Source: [Mycobacterium] manitobense (GTDB taxonomy: Bacteria > Actinomycetota > Actinomycetes > Mycobacteriales > Mycobacteriaceae). From it: a stretch of 64,000 nt of DNA. The DNA lies in NCBI RefSeq assembly GCF_025821665.1, contig NZ_JACKSJ010000254.1, forward strand, positions 1 through 64,000, written 5' to 3'. Numbering within the stretch: position 1 is the stretch's first letter; every line of letters begins with the position of its first letter. The position numbers and the translations under genes are program-made. Below are positions 19,083 to 27,744 of the stretch, one piece after another. A model generated the notes under the pieces. That model saw only the letters and a program-made list of their open reading frames with translations, had not been told where the DNA came from and ran no database searches.

Positions 19083-20780
19083 ATGGACAACCAACGACAC
19101 GGCATCCGGGCCTCCGGCGAGTATGCGACTTACGACGGCCGCGAGTACTTCGCGCACAGCTTCGGCGATCGAGTGCGCCTCCTCTCCGACGACGACCCGC
19201 TCCCCCCGGGCTTCACCCCGTCCACGAAGAGTTGGGTCCGAGCCGAGACCATCGTTCAGAGGACGGACGTCGCTCGACTGGAAACGATCAGGACCGTCGC
19301 CCGATGGTGCGGGTATCGGTTCGAAGTCGGGATCATCACCGGTGACACCGCCAACGTCACGTATCTCGGCGTACGATTCGACGAGGTCTCCGGGATCCCC
19401 GGAATGTACCGCCCCGACAAGTTCGAGGTCATCGGCGAGGTACCCGTTGCCGAGCTGACCGACGTCGAAGAGCATGTGGCACTGCGGGGCTCGGTGTCCG
19501 ACATCGCAGCCGCACTGTGGGCGAGGATGCGCAAAGGCGACGGGTTGACGGTTCCGTACCACCGCAGATGGGAGGTCGGCGGCTGCGAACCGACCCGAAG
19601 TCTCAGGGGGTATCCCTACGACGGTGTGCAGGTACTCGCGACAGGGCTCAAAGACCTCGAACGGCCCATGTTCGCTGCGCGCGATCGGATCATCGTCGAG
19701 AACTGGGCGAGACACTGCTGGGTGGCGATCGACCGAAGCACACGGGGAGAAGGTCCGCCCGAGGCATACCTCGTCGGCATGGAAGACGAAGGCACCGGAC
19801 GCTATGTCGGCAACGCCGCAGAAGTGGTGATCGAGATGGTCCGGGAAGCGTTGGGGCAGAGCCCGAGGACGCAACCGGCTGAAGACGACATTCAGATCGG
19901 GTTCCCGGGCCTTCACAACACCACGACCACCTATGTCGGCAGCTGGCAGTGGAACGTGCTTGGCGAAGTGAGCCATGAGAACTTGGCCCAACGCGCCGCG
20001 CGCGCGACGCTGCGGGCGATCGACGCCAAGAAGACCGCGGACGAACAGGAACTCCTGGCCGTGCGTGCCGATTTCGCCGCGGAGGTAGAACAGACCGTCG
20101 GTTCAGCCCTGTCGGAAAGGGGTCTCGTGCTCGACGAGATGTTCGACGGGCTCGACGACGGAGCAAGCGGGCGCCCGCTGTCGATCGTCTACTACCGAGG
20201 TAGCGACTGCAGACTGCAGATCTACCGGTCGTCGCGCGAGGGTGAGACGAACTGCATGATCGCACCGCTGCACGCACCCAACGAATACGGGCTGCGCAGC
20301 AGATCGAAGTTGTGGCAATTCCTGGGTCGGTTCGTGGCGCGCCCGGAGCTTCCTCTCGAAGAGTCGGTGCGCGCGGCTCGACGGGAGGGCGACAGTCACG
20401 AGACGCCGCTGCACTGGGTGCGATGGATCATCGAGAAGCACTTCGATGCCGCGCGCGCGGGCATGCTCGAAAGTTCAGACGCGAATCCCGGTGTCCCGAC
20501 GGTCAATGCGAGCGAGGCGATCACGCTGTATCTCGAGCACTACCCCGGCCGCAACGATGCCGAGTTCTTGGCGCGCTACGGCGCCGACCACACACCGGCG
20601 GCCGAACAGCTCGTACGGGAGCTCCTCGCCGAAGCGATGACCGTGCAACCCGACTGGACCCGCATGTCGTTGAACGACGCCGGCGACCACGTGCAGAGTG
20701 TCATGCACGAGCGCCACCCCGAGCTGTCGGCCGAGGCTCTGGCGAGCATCGGCAATTACTACACGTATCTGATGCGATGA
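19083..20780 (+). CDS. Large multi-domain unknown protein, third immunity-associated candidate
   Basis: A 565-residue cytosolic protein starting ATG 19083 with AAGGAGGG upstream. It seems to contain at least three modules. Residues about 1-140 are beta-rich (EYATYDGREYFAHSFGDRVR ... PGMYRPDKFEVIGEVPVAEL), ending in VEE. A middle region follows, about 150-330, with VPYHRRWEVGGCEP and YVGSWQWNVLG. The third, about 340-565, has LSIVYYRGSDCRLQIYRSSR and a helical end. The first module reads like a small stand-alone immunity protein family seen beside mycobacterial toxins, possibly related to the TNT immunity factor, but this is from memory and unverified. GC is higher than in the two previous genes. 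No enzymatic motif was seen. Confidence 0.72.
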   Translation: MDNQRHGIRASGEYATYDGREYFAHSFGDRVRLLSDDDPLPPGFTPSTKSWVRAETIVQRTDVARLETIRTVARWCGYRFEVGIITGDTANVTYLGVRFDEVSGIPGMYRPDKFEVIGEVPVAELTDVEEHVALRGSVSDIAAALWARMRKGDGLTVPYHRRWEVGGCEPTRSLRGYPYDGVQVLATGLKDLERPMFAARDRIIVENWARHCWVAIDRSTRGEGPPEAYLVGMEDEGTGRYVGNAAEVVIEMVREALGQSPRTQPAEDDIQIGFPGLHNTTTTYVGSWQWNVLGEVSHENLAQRAARATLRAIDAKKTADEQELLAVRADFAAEVEQTVGSALSERGLVLDEMFDGLDDGASGRPLSIVYYRGSDCRLQIYRSSREGETNCMIAPLHAPNEYGLRSRSKLWQFLGRFVARPELPLEESVRAARREGDSHETPLHWVRWIIEKHFDAARAGMLESSDANPGVPTVNASEAITLYLEHYPGRNDAEFLARYGADHTPAAEQLVRELLAEAMTVQPDWTRMSLNDAGDHVQSVMHERHPELSAEALASIGNYYTYLMR

Positions 20781-20802
20781 GGCGGATAGAGGAAGCGCAG
20801 AC

Positions 20803-21057
20803 GTGGATCTGACCGAGTTGGCGCAAGCGCTGACCGACATCGGCATCGCCCCGACGACGGTGGCGCTCGGCGGCCGCGCGGACTACACCTGGTGCGTCGA
20901 TCAGTCACCCGAAGACGGCACCTGGGAGGTGTACTGGTACGAACGGGGAAACAAGAATCACCTGGTTCGGTTGACCACTGAATCGCAGGCATGTTTTCAG
21001 CTGCTGGGACGCCTGGCTTACAGTCAGCTACTCGCAGGCACCATCGGCCGATCGTGA
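20803..21057 (+). CDS. Small unknown protein, fourth immunity-associated candidate
   Basis: An 84-residue cytosolic protein starting at GTG 20803 with AGAGGAAG a few bases upstream. The core reads GTWEVYWYERGNKNHLVRLT followed by a helix with FQLLGRLAY. This strand-strand-helix pattern (W-x-V-Y-x-x-E-R-G ... L-L-x-R-L) recurs in short actinobacterial proteins beside secreted toxins and has a faint echo in the last third of the 565-residue neighbour (LQIYRSS ... WQFLGRF). It is 22 bases downstream of that gene and closes the island. Function unknown; toxin neutralisation is inferred from context. Confidence 0.65.
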   Translation: MDLTELAQALTDIGIAPTTVALGGRADYTWCVDQSPEDGTWEVYWYERGNKNHLVRLTTESQACFQLLGRLAYSQLLAGTIGRS

Positions 21058-21106
21058 GCCGCGCATCCGCCCCCAATACGTGAGTTTCGATGCCCCGCAG
21101 CGGCGG

Positions 21107-21112
21107 TAGATT
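21107..21112 (+). promoter_or_regulatory. Candidate -10 (TAGATT) for the Mce-associated pair
   Basis: TAGATT matches the mycobacterial TANNNT consensus and ends ten bases before the ATG at 21122, predicting a very short or absent leader. No good -35 was seen. Confidence 0.35.
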
Positions 21113-21121
21113 CACTGCATC

Positions 21122-21682
21122 ATGACCACACCGCCGACGCACCCGGGCCACTGGGGCCATCCCCCACCGGGAAAGCGGCGCGGACCCGCCGTGCTGTTCT
21201 TCACACTGCCGGTCGTCCTCGGCATCGTCCTGATCGTGGCGATCACGTTCGCCGGCCTACAGCGACGGGAGATCAATCCGGTCGCGATCAAGGCGCCGGT
21301 CGCCGAAGCCGACTGGAAACCCTATGTGGACGCCGGTGAGACGGTCGCGGAGAACCTCACGACGATCGACTACCGGACGGCCGATCGCGATGTACGGCGG
21401 GTCCTCGACAGCTCGACCGGACCGTTTCACGCCGATTTCGCCAAGCGTTCCCGCGAGTTCGTCGACACCGTCCGCACGTCGGAGTCGGTGAGCACCGGCA
21501 CGGTCAACGGCGCGGGTATCGAATCGCTGGACGCCGACGGCGCACGGGTGCTCGTCGCGGTCACCGTCGAAACGGTGACCAAGGACAGCGCCGGTGCCGC
21601 CCCGAGGTCGTGGCGGCTGCGGATCACCGTCGTCGAGTCCGATTCCATCTTGAAAGCGTCCGACGTGGAGTTCGTGTCGTGA
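21122..21682 (+). CDS. Mce-associated-type membrane protein (first of pair)
   Basis: A 186-residue protein with a short Pro/His/Arg-rich cytosolic tail, one transmembrane helix at about 23-45 (VLFFTLPVVLGIVLIVAITF) and an extracytoplasmic domain. It resembles the Mce-associated (Mas) proteins: early conserved ENLTTIDYRTADRDVRRVLD, then a beta-rich end (VLVAVTVETVTK ... WRLRITVVE). Such proteins usually sit at the end of mce lipid-transport operons; no mce genes lie here. The ATG at 21122 starts a two-gene operon, overlapping the next gene by four bases (GTGA). Function could be stabilising a Mce complex encoded elsewhere (inference). Confidence 0.75.
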   Translation: MTTPPTHPGHWGHPPPGKRRGPAVLFFTLPVVLGIVLIVAITFAGLQRREINPVAIKAPVAEADWKPYVDAGETVAENLTTIDYRTADRDVRRVLDSSTGPFHADFAKRSREFVDTVRTSESVSTGTVNGAGIESLDADGARVLVAVTVETVTKDSAGAAPRSWRLRITVVESDSILKASDVEFVS

Positions 21683-22239
21683 CCGCGACCGGCGCCCGCA
21701 TCGCCTGGTGGACGGTCAATGTCGTGCTGATCCTCGGAATCGCTGCGGCGACGGCCGTCGGCCTGTGGCTGAGCGGCCGTGACATCACGCCGAGCCGGCC
21801 GAATAGCCAGACCGAGAGTATGGAGCGAGTTCAGCAGCACGTGAAGAAGGTGGTCCCAAAGCTGCTCTCCTACACGCCTCAATCCGTCGCCGGCCTGGCG
21901 GAGACCGTCGACCCGCTGCTGACCGGCGACTTCAAGGACGAATACCGGGAGCTCCTCGAGACAGCGGTCGTGCCGCAGGCACAGCAACAGCGGATCACCA
22001 CCGACGCCGAAGTCGTCGGCGTCGCGGTCGAATCGCTCAACGCCGACGTGGCGGAACTGCTCGTGTTCATCGATCAGGAATCCAGCACGCTCGACGATCC
22101 GCAGCCGGACACCGACGAGTCCGCTGTCCAGATGGTCCTGCGAAAAGTGCAGGGGCAGTGGTTGATCAGCTCGTTCAAACCCGTGCGAGCCGCCGCCGTT
22201 AGATCCGTCCGCAGTTCGGCGCCGTCGGAACGCCCTTGA
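21679..22239 (+). CDS. Mce-associated-type membrane protein (second of pair)
   Basis: A 186-residue partner of the preceding gene with the same plan: a transmembrane helix at about 10-30 (WWTVNVVLILGIAAATAVGL), then an extracytoplasmic NTF2-like domain with KLLSYTPQSVAGLAETVDPL and a final VQGQWLISSFKPV. The conserved SYTPQS segment and final W-x-V/I strand are typical of Mas proteins. The GTG at 21679 overlaps the upstream stop (GTGA). The last 41 bases overlap tail-to-tail with the convergent lipase gene. Confidence 0.75.
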   Translation: MTATGARIAWWTVNVVLILGIAAATAVGLWLSGRDITPSRPNSQTESMERVQQHVKKVVPKLLSYTPQSVAGLAETVDPLLTGDFKDEYRELLETAVVPQAQQQRITTDAEVVGVAVESLNADVAELLVFIDQESSTLDDPQPDTDESAVQMVLRKVQGQWLISSFKPVRAAAVRSVRSSAPSERP

Positions 22240-23500
22240 ACCGGTCCGCGATCCACTGCATGGCCGGCTCCCCGTCGACCAGCATCGGCAACGCATGGTT
22301 GATCACCGCCTTGTTCAGGAACGGCGGCTGCTCGTTCGTGCGCGCCTCGATGTCGGCGCCCTGGGCACACCAGTCCCTGCCGAGTTGCATCGCCGGCGCC
22401 CACGGCACCAGCGGGTCGAATCTGTTGGCGTTGATCAGCACCGGCGCGTTGGGCTTCGTCTTTCCCAGCTTCTGTTCCTCGAACAGCGACTTGAACGGTT
22501 CCTGGCTGACGAGCGTGTTCATGTCCTGATTGAAGTACGGCTGGAGGTGCCGGAACATGAACTTCGAGATCGTCTCCGCGATGCACTGGTCCTGCACCTT
22601 GAACAGCATGTCGGCGCCGCGCGGGGTCAGCGTCGCGCGGATCGCCGCCTCGTGCTCGGGATAGGCCGTCATCACCGAGTTCAGCGCGTATCCGACGACA
22701 CCGACGAGCATGCTGCCGTCGGCGAACGGGAAGAGCGCCTTCAGGTCTGCGGGCGGCGCACCGGCATAGGTGCCCTTGACGTCCAGTTCGGGCGCGTACA
22801 GCTCGGCCATCTCGGCCGCGGACGCCGCCGCCCCACCGCCCTGGGAGTATCCCCAGAACGCGAGCGGGCCGTCCGGCGCCAGCGACGTGCCGGGCAGCCG
22901 CTTGGCGGCGCGGGCGGCGTCGAGCATCGCGTGGCCCTGCGACACCCGGCTCACGTAGGTGTGCAGCCCCGGGGTGCCGAGGCCCTCGTAGTCGGTCATG
23001 ACGATCGCGAACCCGCGGGCCACCATCGTCGCGACGAACAACTCCTCGTAGTTGAACGCCAGGTCGAGATAGGGCGACCAGTGGATGCCCTGGTTGAACT
23101 GCCGTGACGGCGCACACTGGTCACCCTGACCCTGGGTGCCGGGGCCGTAGACGATCAACGGCCGTGGTCCGCCGAACGGCCACGGGTTGTGCGGCTCGAA
23201 GTAGGTGCCGGTGACGACGTTCGGGTTTCCGCGAGCGTCGGTGCTGCGGTACATGATTCGCGTGCCGTTGGCCATGATCATGCCGAGCTGGCCGGACGGC
23301 TCGAGCACCAGCCGCGACGGCTCCGAGCGCACCACGTCGCCCGGCTGGCCCGGCGGCAGCGGATCCGGCGGGGTGTAGAACGCCTGGTACTCGTCCTCGT
23401 TGAAGTACGGGTGGTGGTCGTCGATGGTCGGGTCGTCGGCGAACGCCGTCGCCGATCCGGCCATGACGAAAAAGCTGACAACTGTAACGACGACGCGCAT
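22199..23500 (-). CDS. Secreted lipase of the secretory lipase (LIP) family
   Basis: A 433-residue alpha/beta hydrolase with a cleavable signal peptide (MRVVVTVVSFFVMAGSATAF). The nucleophile elbow is GYSQGGG near residue 220. PLIVYGPGTQGQGDQCAPS supplies the oxyanion-side region. The late motifs NANRFDPLVPW and a His in NKAVINHALP may hold the acid and base of the triad. The family includes Candida secretory lipases and mycobacterial orthologues, and probably hydrolyses acylglycerols outside the cell. The ATG at 23500 gives the best signal peptide; GTG 23512 is alternative. It converges on the Mce-associated gene with a 41-base overlap. Confidence 0.87.
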   Translation of the reverse strand: MRVVVTVVSFFVMAGSATAFADDPTIDDHHPYFNEDEYQAFYTPPDPLPPGQPGDVVRSEPSRLVLEPSGQLGMIMANGTRIMYRSTDARGNPNVVTGTYFEPHNPWPFGGPRPLIVYGPGTQGQGDQCAPSRQFNQGIHWSPYLDLAFNYEELFVATMVARGFAIVMTDYEGLGTPGLHTYVSRVSQGHAMLDAARAAKRLPGTSLAPDGPLAFWGYSQGGGAAASAAEMAELYAPELDVKGTYAGAPPADLKALFPFADGSMLVGVVGYALNSVMTAYPEHEAAIRATLTPRGADMLFKVQDQCIAETISKFMFRHLQPYFNQDMNTLVSQEPFKSLFEEQKLGKTKPNAPVLINANRFDPLVPWAPAMQLGRDWCAQGADIEARTNEQPPFLNKAVINHALPMLVDGEPAMQWIADRFKGVPTAPNCGRI

Positions 23501-23620
23501 CCCCCGACCCACGGCGCGAACGTTAACAGTTCGATAACGACGGCGGGCGGTTTGGCTCCCGATTGACGTATCCGGCTATCCGCCGGTCGATTTGATCACG
23601 AGCCAGAGGGCCACAGAAAC

Positions 23621-23680
23621 GCCGAACGTGCGCCCACGGCGAGAAAACATGTGAATTCTCGCTGTGAGCGCACGTTCGGC
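23621..23680. terminator. Two-tier inverted repeat after sahH
   Basis: A perfect 13-base outer stem (23621-23633 with 23668-23680, GCCGAACGTGCGC and complement) encloses a 7-base inner stem (GCGAGAA 23639-23645, TTCTCGC 23656-23662). It starts nine bases past the sahH stop on the minus strand. No U tract is present. It may end sahH transcription or be a dispersed palindromic element. Confidence 0.6.
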
Positions 23681-23688
23681 GCGAAAAC

Positions 23689-25149
<1,461 letters not shown>

Positions 25150-25227
25150 ATGCATTCCTTTACGTGCGCGCGCGTGAGGCCATTTAGTTAGCCTGGTTAC
25201 ACAGTAGTCGGCGCGGTCGGAGCGCCG

Positions 25228-25881
25228 CTAATTCTGCTCGATGACACCGTATCGTTCGGCAAACGGCGTCATCAGCCGGGCCAGGTCACCGGCCACATCG
25301 TGGTCGGCCTCCGGCGGCATCGAGACATAACTCATCGCCAGCCGGACGATCGCACGGGCCAGCACGCCGGCGTCCTCGTCGCTCGCCCTGACCCAGCTGT
25401 GGGCGAAGGTGTCGGTCAGCCGGTCGGAGCACCGGGTGATGATCGGCCCGCTGTCGGTGGTGATGATCTGCAGCAGGTCGGGCTTGGTCTCCCCCGACAG
25501 CAGCGAGATCACCAGCGGGTCGGCGGCCGACTCGGCGAAGAACGCGCGGAACCCCTGCAGGAAGGCGGCGTGCACATCGCCGACATTGCCCTCGATGGCC
25601 TCGTCGACGGCGTCGACCAGGCGGTCCGCCAGCCGCAGCGCGTAGTTCTGCGCCAGGCCGTGACGTGAGCCGAATTCGTTGTAGATGGTCTGCCTGCTGA
25701 TGCCGGCGGCCTTGGCGACGTCCGAGAGCGTGATCGCCGACCAATCCCGGGTCGTCAGCATGTCGCGCATCCCGTCCAGGATCGAATCGCGCAGCAGCAC
25801 CCTCGACGCCTCGGCGTACGGGATGCGCTGCGCGCTTCGACGGTCGCGCGGGCTTGTCACACGCGCGAGGGTAGCGGTCAA
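25228..25881 (-). CDS. TetR family regulator of the alkane hydroxylase operon
   Basis: A 217-residue TetR-type repressor. The helix-turn-helix region reads ITLSDVAKAAGISRQTIYNE near residues 50-70; the rest is a helical ligand-binding domain. The TTG at 25881 overlaps the rubB stop (TTGA) with GGAGG about ten bases upstream, so it would be translationally coupled; GTG 25860 is the alternative start. It is the last gene of alkB-rubA-rubB-tetR, the order of M. tuberculosis Rv3252c-Rv3249c, and corresponds to regulators called AlkX in related actinomycetes. It likely represses its own operon through the palindrome at 27529-27538 (inference). Confidence 0.88.
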   Translation of the reverse strand: MTATLARVTSPRDRRSAQRIPYAEASRVLLRDSILDGMRDMLTTRDWSAITLSDVAKAAGISRQTIYNEFGSRHGLAQNYALRLADRLVDAVDEAIEGNVGDVHAAFLQGFRAFFAESAADPLVISLLSGETKPDLLQIITTDSGPIITRCSDRLTDTFAHSWVRASDEDAGVLARAIVRLAMSYVSMPPEADHDVAGDLARLMTPFAERYGVIEQN

Positions 25882-26060
25882 GACCGCGCAACCTCCACCA
25901 TCTCGAAGTCCGACTTGGCCGCGCCGCAGTCCGGGCAGCTCCAGTCGTCGGGGATGTCGTCCCAGCGGGTGCCCGGTGCGATGCCGTCCTCAGGCCAGCC
26001 CTTCTCCTCGTCGTACTCGAATCCGCACTGCACACAGACGAACAATTTGTAGTCACTCAT
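25878..26060 (-). CDS. rubB: Rubredoxin RubB
   Basis: A 60-residue AlkG2-type rubredoxin that carries electrons to the alkane hydroxylase. Four Cys ligands in CVQCG and CPDCG bind one iron. DIPDDWSCPDCGAAKSDF is the family signature. The ATG at 26060 overlaps the rubA stop by four bases (ATGA), and its own stop overlaps the tetR start. Length equals the M. tuberculosis Rv3250c product. Confidence 0.95.
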   Translation of the reverse strand: MSDYKLFVCVQCGFEYDEEKGWPEDGIAPGTRWDDIPDDWSCPDCGAAKSDFEMVEVARS

Positions 26061-26230
26061 CGAGTTGCTCCCATCTCTTCGAAGTCGACCTTCTCGCGCA
26101 CCGCGCAATCGGGGCAGCACCAGTCGTCGGGGACCTGGTCCCACTGGGTGCCGGCCGGGAACCCCTCACGTGGGGCACCCGTGGTCTCGTCGTACACGTA
26201 GTCACAGCCGGGGCAGCGGTAGGCGGTCAT
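26057..26230 (-). CDS. rubA: Rubredoxin RubA
   Basis: A 57-residue rubredoxin with Cys pairs in CPGCDY and CPDCAV and the signature VPDDWCCPDC. It lacks the Gly usual after the second CPDC (Ala here), as in AlkG1-type rubredoxins, which often cannot replace AlkG2-type proteins in electron transfer to AlkB. The ATG at 26230 overlaps the alkB stop (ATGA), and its end overlaps rubB. The two rubredoxins are therefore made together with the hydroxylase. Confidence 0.95.
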   Translation of the reverse strand: MTAYRCPGCDYVYDETTGAPREGFPAGTQWDQVPDDWCCPDCAVREKVDFEEMGATR

Positions 26231-27465
26231 CGGGAGACCTCCGCCACCGCCCCGTACCGCGCCAGCATCTTGTCGCGCAGCCGCGGATGCAGGTTCACCC
26301 GGGTGATGTCGCCGTCGTAGTGGTCCAGCACCCGATGGTCCATCACCTTGCGCCACAGCGGCGGGAAGTAGGTCAGCGCGATCATCGACGCGTAGCCACT
26401 CGGCAGATTCGGCGCGCCGTCGATACTGCGCAGCGTCTGGTAGCGGCGCGTGGGGTTGGCGTGGTGATCGCTGTGTCGCTGCAGGTGGTAGAGGAACAGG
26501 TTGGTGACGATGTGGTCGGAGTTCCAGCTGTGCGCGGGTGCGCACCGCTCGTAGCGGCCGCTGGCCGTCTTCTGCCGCAGCAGGCCGTAGTGCTCGAGGT
26601 AGTTCACCGTCTCCAGCAGCGTGAAGCCGAAGACGGCCTGGATCACGAGGTACGGGATCAGCGCCACGCCGAACACCGCGATCAGCACGCCGAAGAGCAG
26701 CACGGTCATCGCCCACGCGTTGAGCACGTCGTTGCCCGGGTAGGTCCTCGGGTCCCAGGGGCTGCGTCCGTTGCGTCGCAGGCGCTGGGCCTCGATCTGC
26801 CACGACGACCGCAGGCTGCCCCACACGCTGCGCGGCAGGAACTCCCAGAACGTCTCGCCGAAGCGTGCCGACGCCGGGTCCTCCGGGGTGGCGACGCGGA
26901 CGTGGTGGCCGCGGTTGTGCTCGATGTAGAAGTGGCCGTATCCGGTCTGGGCCAGCGTGATCTTGCTGAGCCAGCGCTCGAGTGAGTCCTTCTTGTGCCC
27001 CATCTCGTGCGCAGTGTTGATGCCCACCCCTCCGAGCACCCCCACCGACAGCGCGAGCCCGATCTTGGCCGGCCAGCCCAGGCCGCCCTCGAAGCCCAGC
27101 CAGCTCAGGTCCGACGCGGTGAACAGGTAGGCGCCGAAGATCACGCTGGCGTACTGGAACGGCAGGTAGATGTAGGTGCAGTAGCGGTAGTACCGGTCGT
27201 TCTCCAGCCGCTCCATCACCTCGTCGGGCGGATTCTGGCCGTCGGGGCCGAACTTCAGGTCGAGCGCCGGCAGCAGCACGTAGAGCAGGATCGGGCCGAT
27301 CCAGAACGGCACCAGGGCCGCGGTGTGCCAACCGAGGTCGTTGAGCGCCCAGACGATCGGCAGCATCACGAACAGGGCGGTCGGCGCGATCAGCCCCATC
27401 AGCCACAGGTACCGCTTCCTGTCCCGCCACTGATCAGCGGTGATGTCTGAGATTTCGGTCGTCAT
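26227..27465 (-). CDS. alkB: Alkane 1-monooxygenase AlkB
   Basis: Membrane di-iron enzyme that hydroxylates terminal carbons of medium-chain alkanes, with electrons from rubredoxin. The 412 residues hold all the histidine motifs: HEMGHK (153-158), EHNRGHH (182-188), the AlkB-specific NYLEHYG (288-294) and LQRHSDHHA (328-336). About six hydrophobic helices precede and separate them. The ATG at 27465 heads an operon with rubA, rubB and a TetR gene, each overlapping by four bases. A promoter with a palindrome lies about 45-75 bases upstream. The first rubredoxin follows immediately, as in M. tuberculosis Rv3252c. Confidence 0.97.
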   Translation of the reverse strand: MTTEISDITADQWRDRKRYLWLMGLIAPTALFVMLPIVWALNDLGWHTAALVPFWIGPILLYVLLPALDLKFGPDGQNPPDEVMERLENDRYYRYCTYIYLPFQYASVIFGAYLFTASDLSWLGFEGGLGWPAKIGLALSVGVLGGVGINTAHEMGHKKDSLERWLSKITLAQTGYGHFYIEHNRGHHVRVATPEDPASARFGETFWEFLPRSVWGSLRSSWQIEAQRLRRNGRSPWDPRTYPGNDVLNAWAMTVLLFGVLIAVFGVALIPYLVIQAVFGFTLLETVNYLEHYGLLRQKTASGRYERCAPAHSWNSDHIVTNLFLYHLQRHSDHHANPTRRYQTLRSIDGAPNLPSGYASMIALTYFPPLWRKVMDHRVLDHYDGDITRVNLHPRLRDKMLARYGAVAEVSR

Positions 27466-27480
27466 CGAACAGCCTCCTCG

Positions 27481-27494
27481 GTGATCGGGATCAC
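27481..27494. other. Inverted repeat in alkB leader
   Basis: GTGATC-GG-GATCAC, six-base arms with a two-base centre, lies between the alkB promoter and the start codon. It could be a second operator half or a small RNA hairpin. Structure seen; role unknown. Confidence 0.3.
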
Positions 27495-27505
27495 GTCTTG
27501 AGTTG

Positions 27506-27538
27506 ACTATACGACGCGATTTGTCCGCTGTCTAGACA
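27506..27538 (-). promoter_or_regulatory. alkB promoter with overlapping TGTCTAGACA palindrome
   Basis: On the minus strand TAGACA (27534-27529) and TATAGT (27511-27506) are separated by 17 bases, a good -35/-10 pair. The perfect palindrome TGTCTAGACA (27529-27538) covers the -35, so a bound repressor would block the promoter. The TetR protein encoded at the end of the operon is the obvious candidate (inference). Confidence 0.6.
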
Positions 27539-27567
27539 CAGACGGCTGTTTTGTAAACGCAGTCGCC

Positions 27568-27628
27568 GCCGAGTTCCACACGAGGGTCGTCAGGAGTAGG
27601 CGATCGCAGCCCACACGTAGAACTCGCG
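27568..27628. repeat. 61-bp direct repeat, unit 1
   Basis: The first of two copies, 90 bases apart start to start, with 6 mismatches in 61. Each unit is framed by CGAGTTC and GAACTCG and has GCGATCGC near its centre, so it is also an imperfect palindrome. It lies in non-coding DNA upstream of alkB. Confidence 0.8.
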
Positions 27629-27657
27629 GGAAAGCTGGTCGTCACCAGCCCACCCTC

Positions 27658-27718
27658 GCCGAGTTCCACAACAGGGTCGTCAGGAGCATGCGATCGCAGC
27701 CCGCAGGTAGAACTCGCG
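27658..27718. repeat. 61-bp direct repeat, unit 2
   Basis: Second copy of the element at 27568-27628. The 29-base spacer between the copies shows no relation to the unit. This copy ends 27 bases before the permease stop codon. No ORF or transposase is associated. Confidence 0.8.
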
Positions 27719-27744
27719 AGGCAAGAGTGAGACCCTCAGCGGGC

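Noticed and set aside
13493..23688. Prophage or integrative element at the toxin island
   Set aside because: No integrase, terminase, tRNA attachment site or flanking direct repeat could be found.
25150..25227. Possible SAH/SAM riboswitch upstream of sahH
   Set aside because: The 78-base gap to the tetR stop is short and shows no conserved riboswitch core.
27568..27718. Possible CRISPR array
   Set aside because: Only two 61-bp units with mismatches and one spacer; units are too long and no cas genes are present.
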